A stretch of 6,375 nt of DNA from an uncultured Dehalococcoidia bacterium (lineage in GTDB: Bacteria; Chloroflexota; Dehalococcoidia; Dehalococcoidales; UBA3254): assembly GCA_903890885.1 (NCBI GenBank), contig CAITCX010000474.1:1-6375 (forward strand), given 5' to 3'. Below the pieces are notes generated by a model. That model was given only the letters and a program-made list of their open reading frames with translations, was not told the origin of the DNA and ran no database searches. Below, one piece after another: positions 5,573 to 6,375 of the stretch; the stretch's first letter is position 1, and the number at the start of each line of letters is the position of its first letter. Both the position numbers and the translations under genes were made by a program.

Positions 5573-6375
5573 ATGATCGCAATAATCCGAGGTCTCAAGT
5601 ATTCGCTATGCCTGGCCGCGCTCCTGGTGCTGGCCTTGCTGGTTCTCCTGGCGCCGTTGCGGCCAGTGATTGGAGCCGCGACTCCAACCCCTACTCCAAC
5701 AAATACAGCGGTTAAGGGTATTTTGATTATTGATCCGGTTTCAGGCCCTCCGGGTACGGAGATAAGCATCTACGGCAGTGGTTTCCATATTAACTCTACA
5801 TATAAAATTTACCGGGATTCCACTCTTATCGCTAACGATACCGTAAATACGGATGGCACCTTCAATACCGGTTATACATTACCTCTTCTACCTGCTGGAG
5901 ACTATAAATTCACAGCTGTTACCTCAGTCGGAGACACTACGGATACCGCCGCCATATTTACCGTCAAACCCATCATCACACTGGCAACCTCTGCCGGGAA
6001 ACCCGGTGATGAGATAAATATCACCGGAAAGGGTTTTTTGAAGAGTGGCCTTATACCTATTTATTTTGATAATATTGCCCTCCCCATCGTATCTCCCCTG
6101 GCAGACGCCACTGGCTCTTTCAACGGCTCTTTTACGGTTCCTGAAACTACTCAGGGACTGCATTCCATAATAGGCAAAGATACCCTTAATTATACCTCCC
6201 GCCTGAATTTCACGGTAAATCCCACCATTAAAGTCGCTCAGACAAATACCTCCACCGACTCACAGATTTCGGTAACCGGCTCTGGTTTTAGTGGGTCATC
6301 TTCTATCTCCTTCTATGTTGATGGTGAAAAGATCAATACACTGGCTTCCAGCAGCCTGAACGGCAGTATTGCCAG
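5573..6375 (+). CDS. Secreted cell-surface protein with tandem IPT/TIG-like beta-sandwich repeats (3' end missing)
   Basis: I translated 267 codons, and the frame is open to the window end. Residues 1-36 form a signal peptide: positives at R6 and K9, a long Leu/Ala/Val core (12-27), and a likely cleavage site after GAA (34-36). A Thr-Pro linker (TPTPTPTN, 37-44) follows. Then come tandem domains of about 84 residues: repeat 1 (about 50-133), repeat 2 (134-217) and the start of repeat 3 (218 onward). Each has an Ig-like signature ending in GSGF or GKGF (68-71, 152-155, 236-239), and the first two carry GPPG/GKPG (58-61, 142-145) before it and end in FTVKP or FTVNP. This is typical of extracellular beta-sandwich modules in envelope or adhesive proteins. 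The ATG at 5573 has only a weak site (AAGAAAA); an in-frame ATG at 5525 would add 16 residues but overlaps the predicted -10. The exact role is unknown. It stands alone after the rho terminator, with its own promoter. Confidence 0.85.
   Translation, partial: MIAIIRGLKYSLCLAALLVLALLVLLAPLRPVIGAATPTPTPTNTAVKGILIIDPVSGPPGTEISIYGSGFHINSTYKIYRDSTLIANDTVNTDGTFNTGYTLPLLPAGDYKFTAVTSVGDTTDTAAIFTVKPIITLATSAGKPGDEINITGKGFLKSGLIPIYFDNIALPIVSPLADATGSFNGSFTVPETTQGLHSIIGKDTLNYTSRLNFTVNPTIKVAQTNTSTDSQISVTGSGFSGSSSISFYVDGEKINTLASSSLNGSIA

Noticed and set aside
5545..6163. Minus-strand frames of 74 and 79 codons
   Set aside because: Antisense to the surface-protein gene, whose signal peptide and repeats are convincing.

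Overview
The window reads as ordinary chromosomal DNA from a bacterium with moderate GC content. It is most likely an anaerobe, because it carries a ferredoxin-dependent 2-oxoacid oxidoreductase. The Rho sequence style and the last protein (signal peptide, Thr-Pro linker, IPT/TIG-like repeats) make me think of Chloroflexota, class Dehalococcoidia. That placement is a guess from family resemblance and was not tested.

Left part (1-1900, minus strand): a compact operon for a 2-ketoisovalerate/2-oxoacid:ferredoxin oxidoreductase. In transcription order it has a small 2[4Fe-4S] ferredoxin subunit (1900-1643), the alpha subunit VorB (1612-566) and the TPP-binding beta subunit (530 to beyond base 1). 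The gamma subunit would be expected next but lies outside the window. All three genes appear to start at non-ATG codons (TTG, GTG, TTG). Together the subunits would oxidatively decarboxylate a 2-oxoacid to its acyl-CoA and pass electrons to ferredoxin, or run in reverse for carboxylation.

Middle (1901-5428): an AT-rich divergent intergenic region of 387 bp carries a consensus promoter (TTGACA-18 bp-TATAAT) reading into pyrG (CTP synthase, 2288-3919). A hairpin terminator follows, then rho (transcription termination factor, 4052-5371), which ends in a very strong intrinsic terminator. These are housekeeping genes with intact catalytic motifs.

Right part (5429-6375): a short regulatory region with a plausible promoter, three TGTGAT-type hexamers and a perfect 12-bp palindrome. 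It precedes a secreted, repeat-containing cell-surface protein that runs off the window end.

I see no mobile element, CRISPR array, tRNA or rRNA, and no clear undescribed system. The points most worth a second look are the regulatory region and identity of the surface protein, the structured leader of the oxidoreductase operon, and the pyrG start, which has no Shine-Dalgarno sequence behind a U-rich leader.
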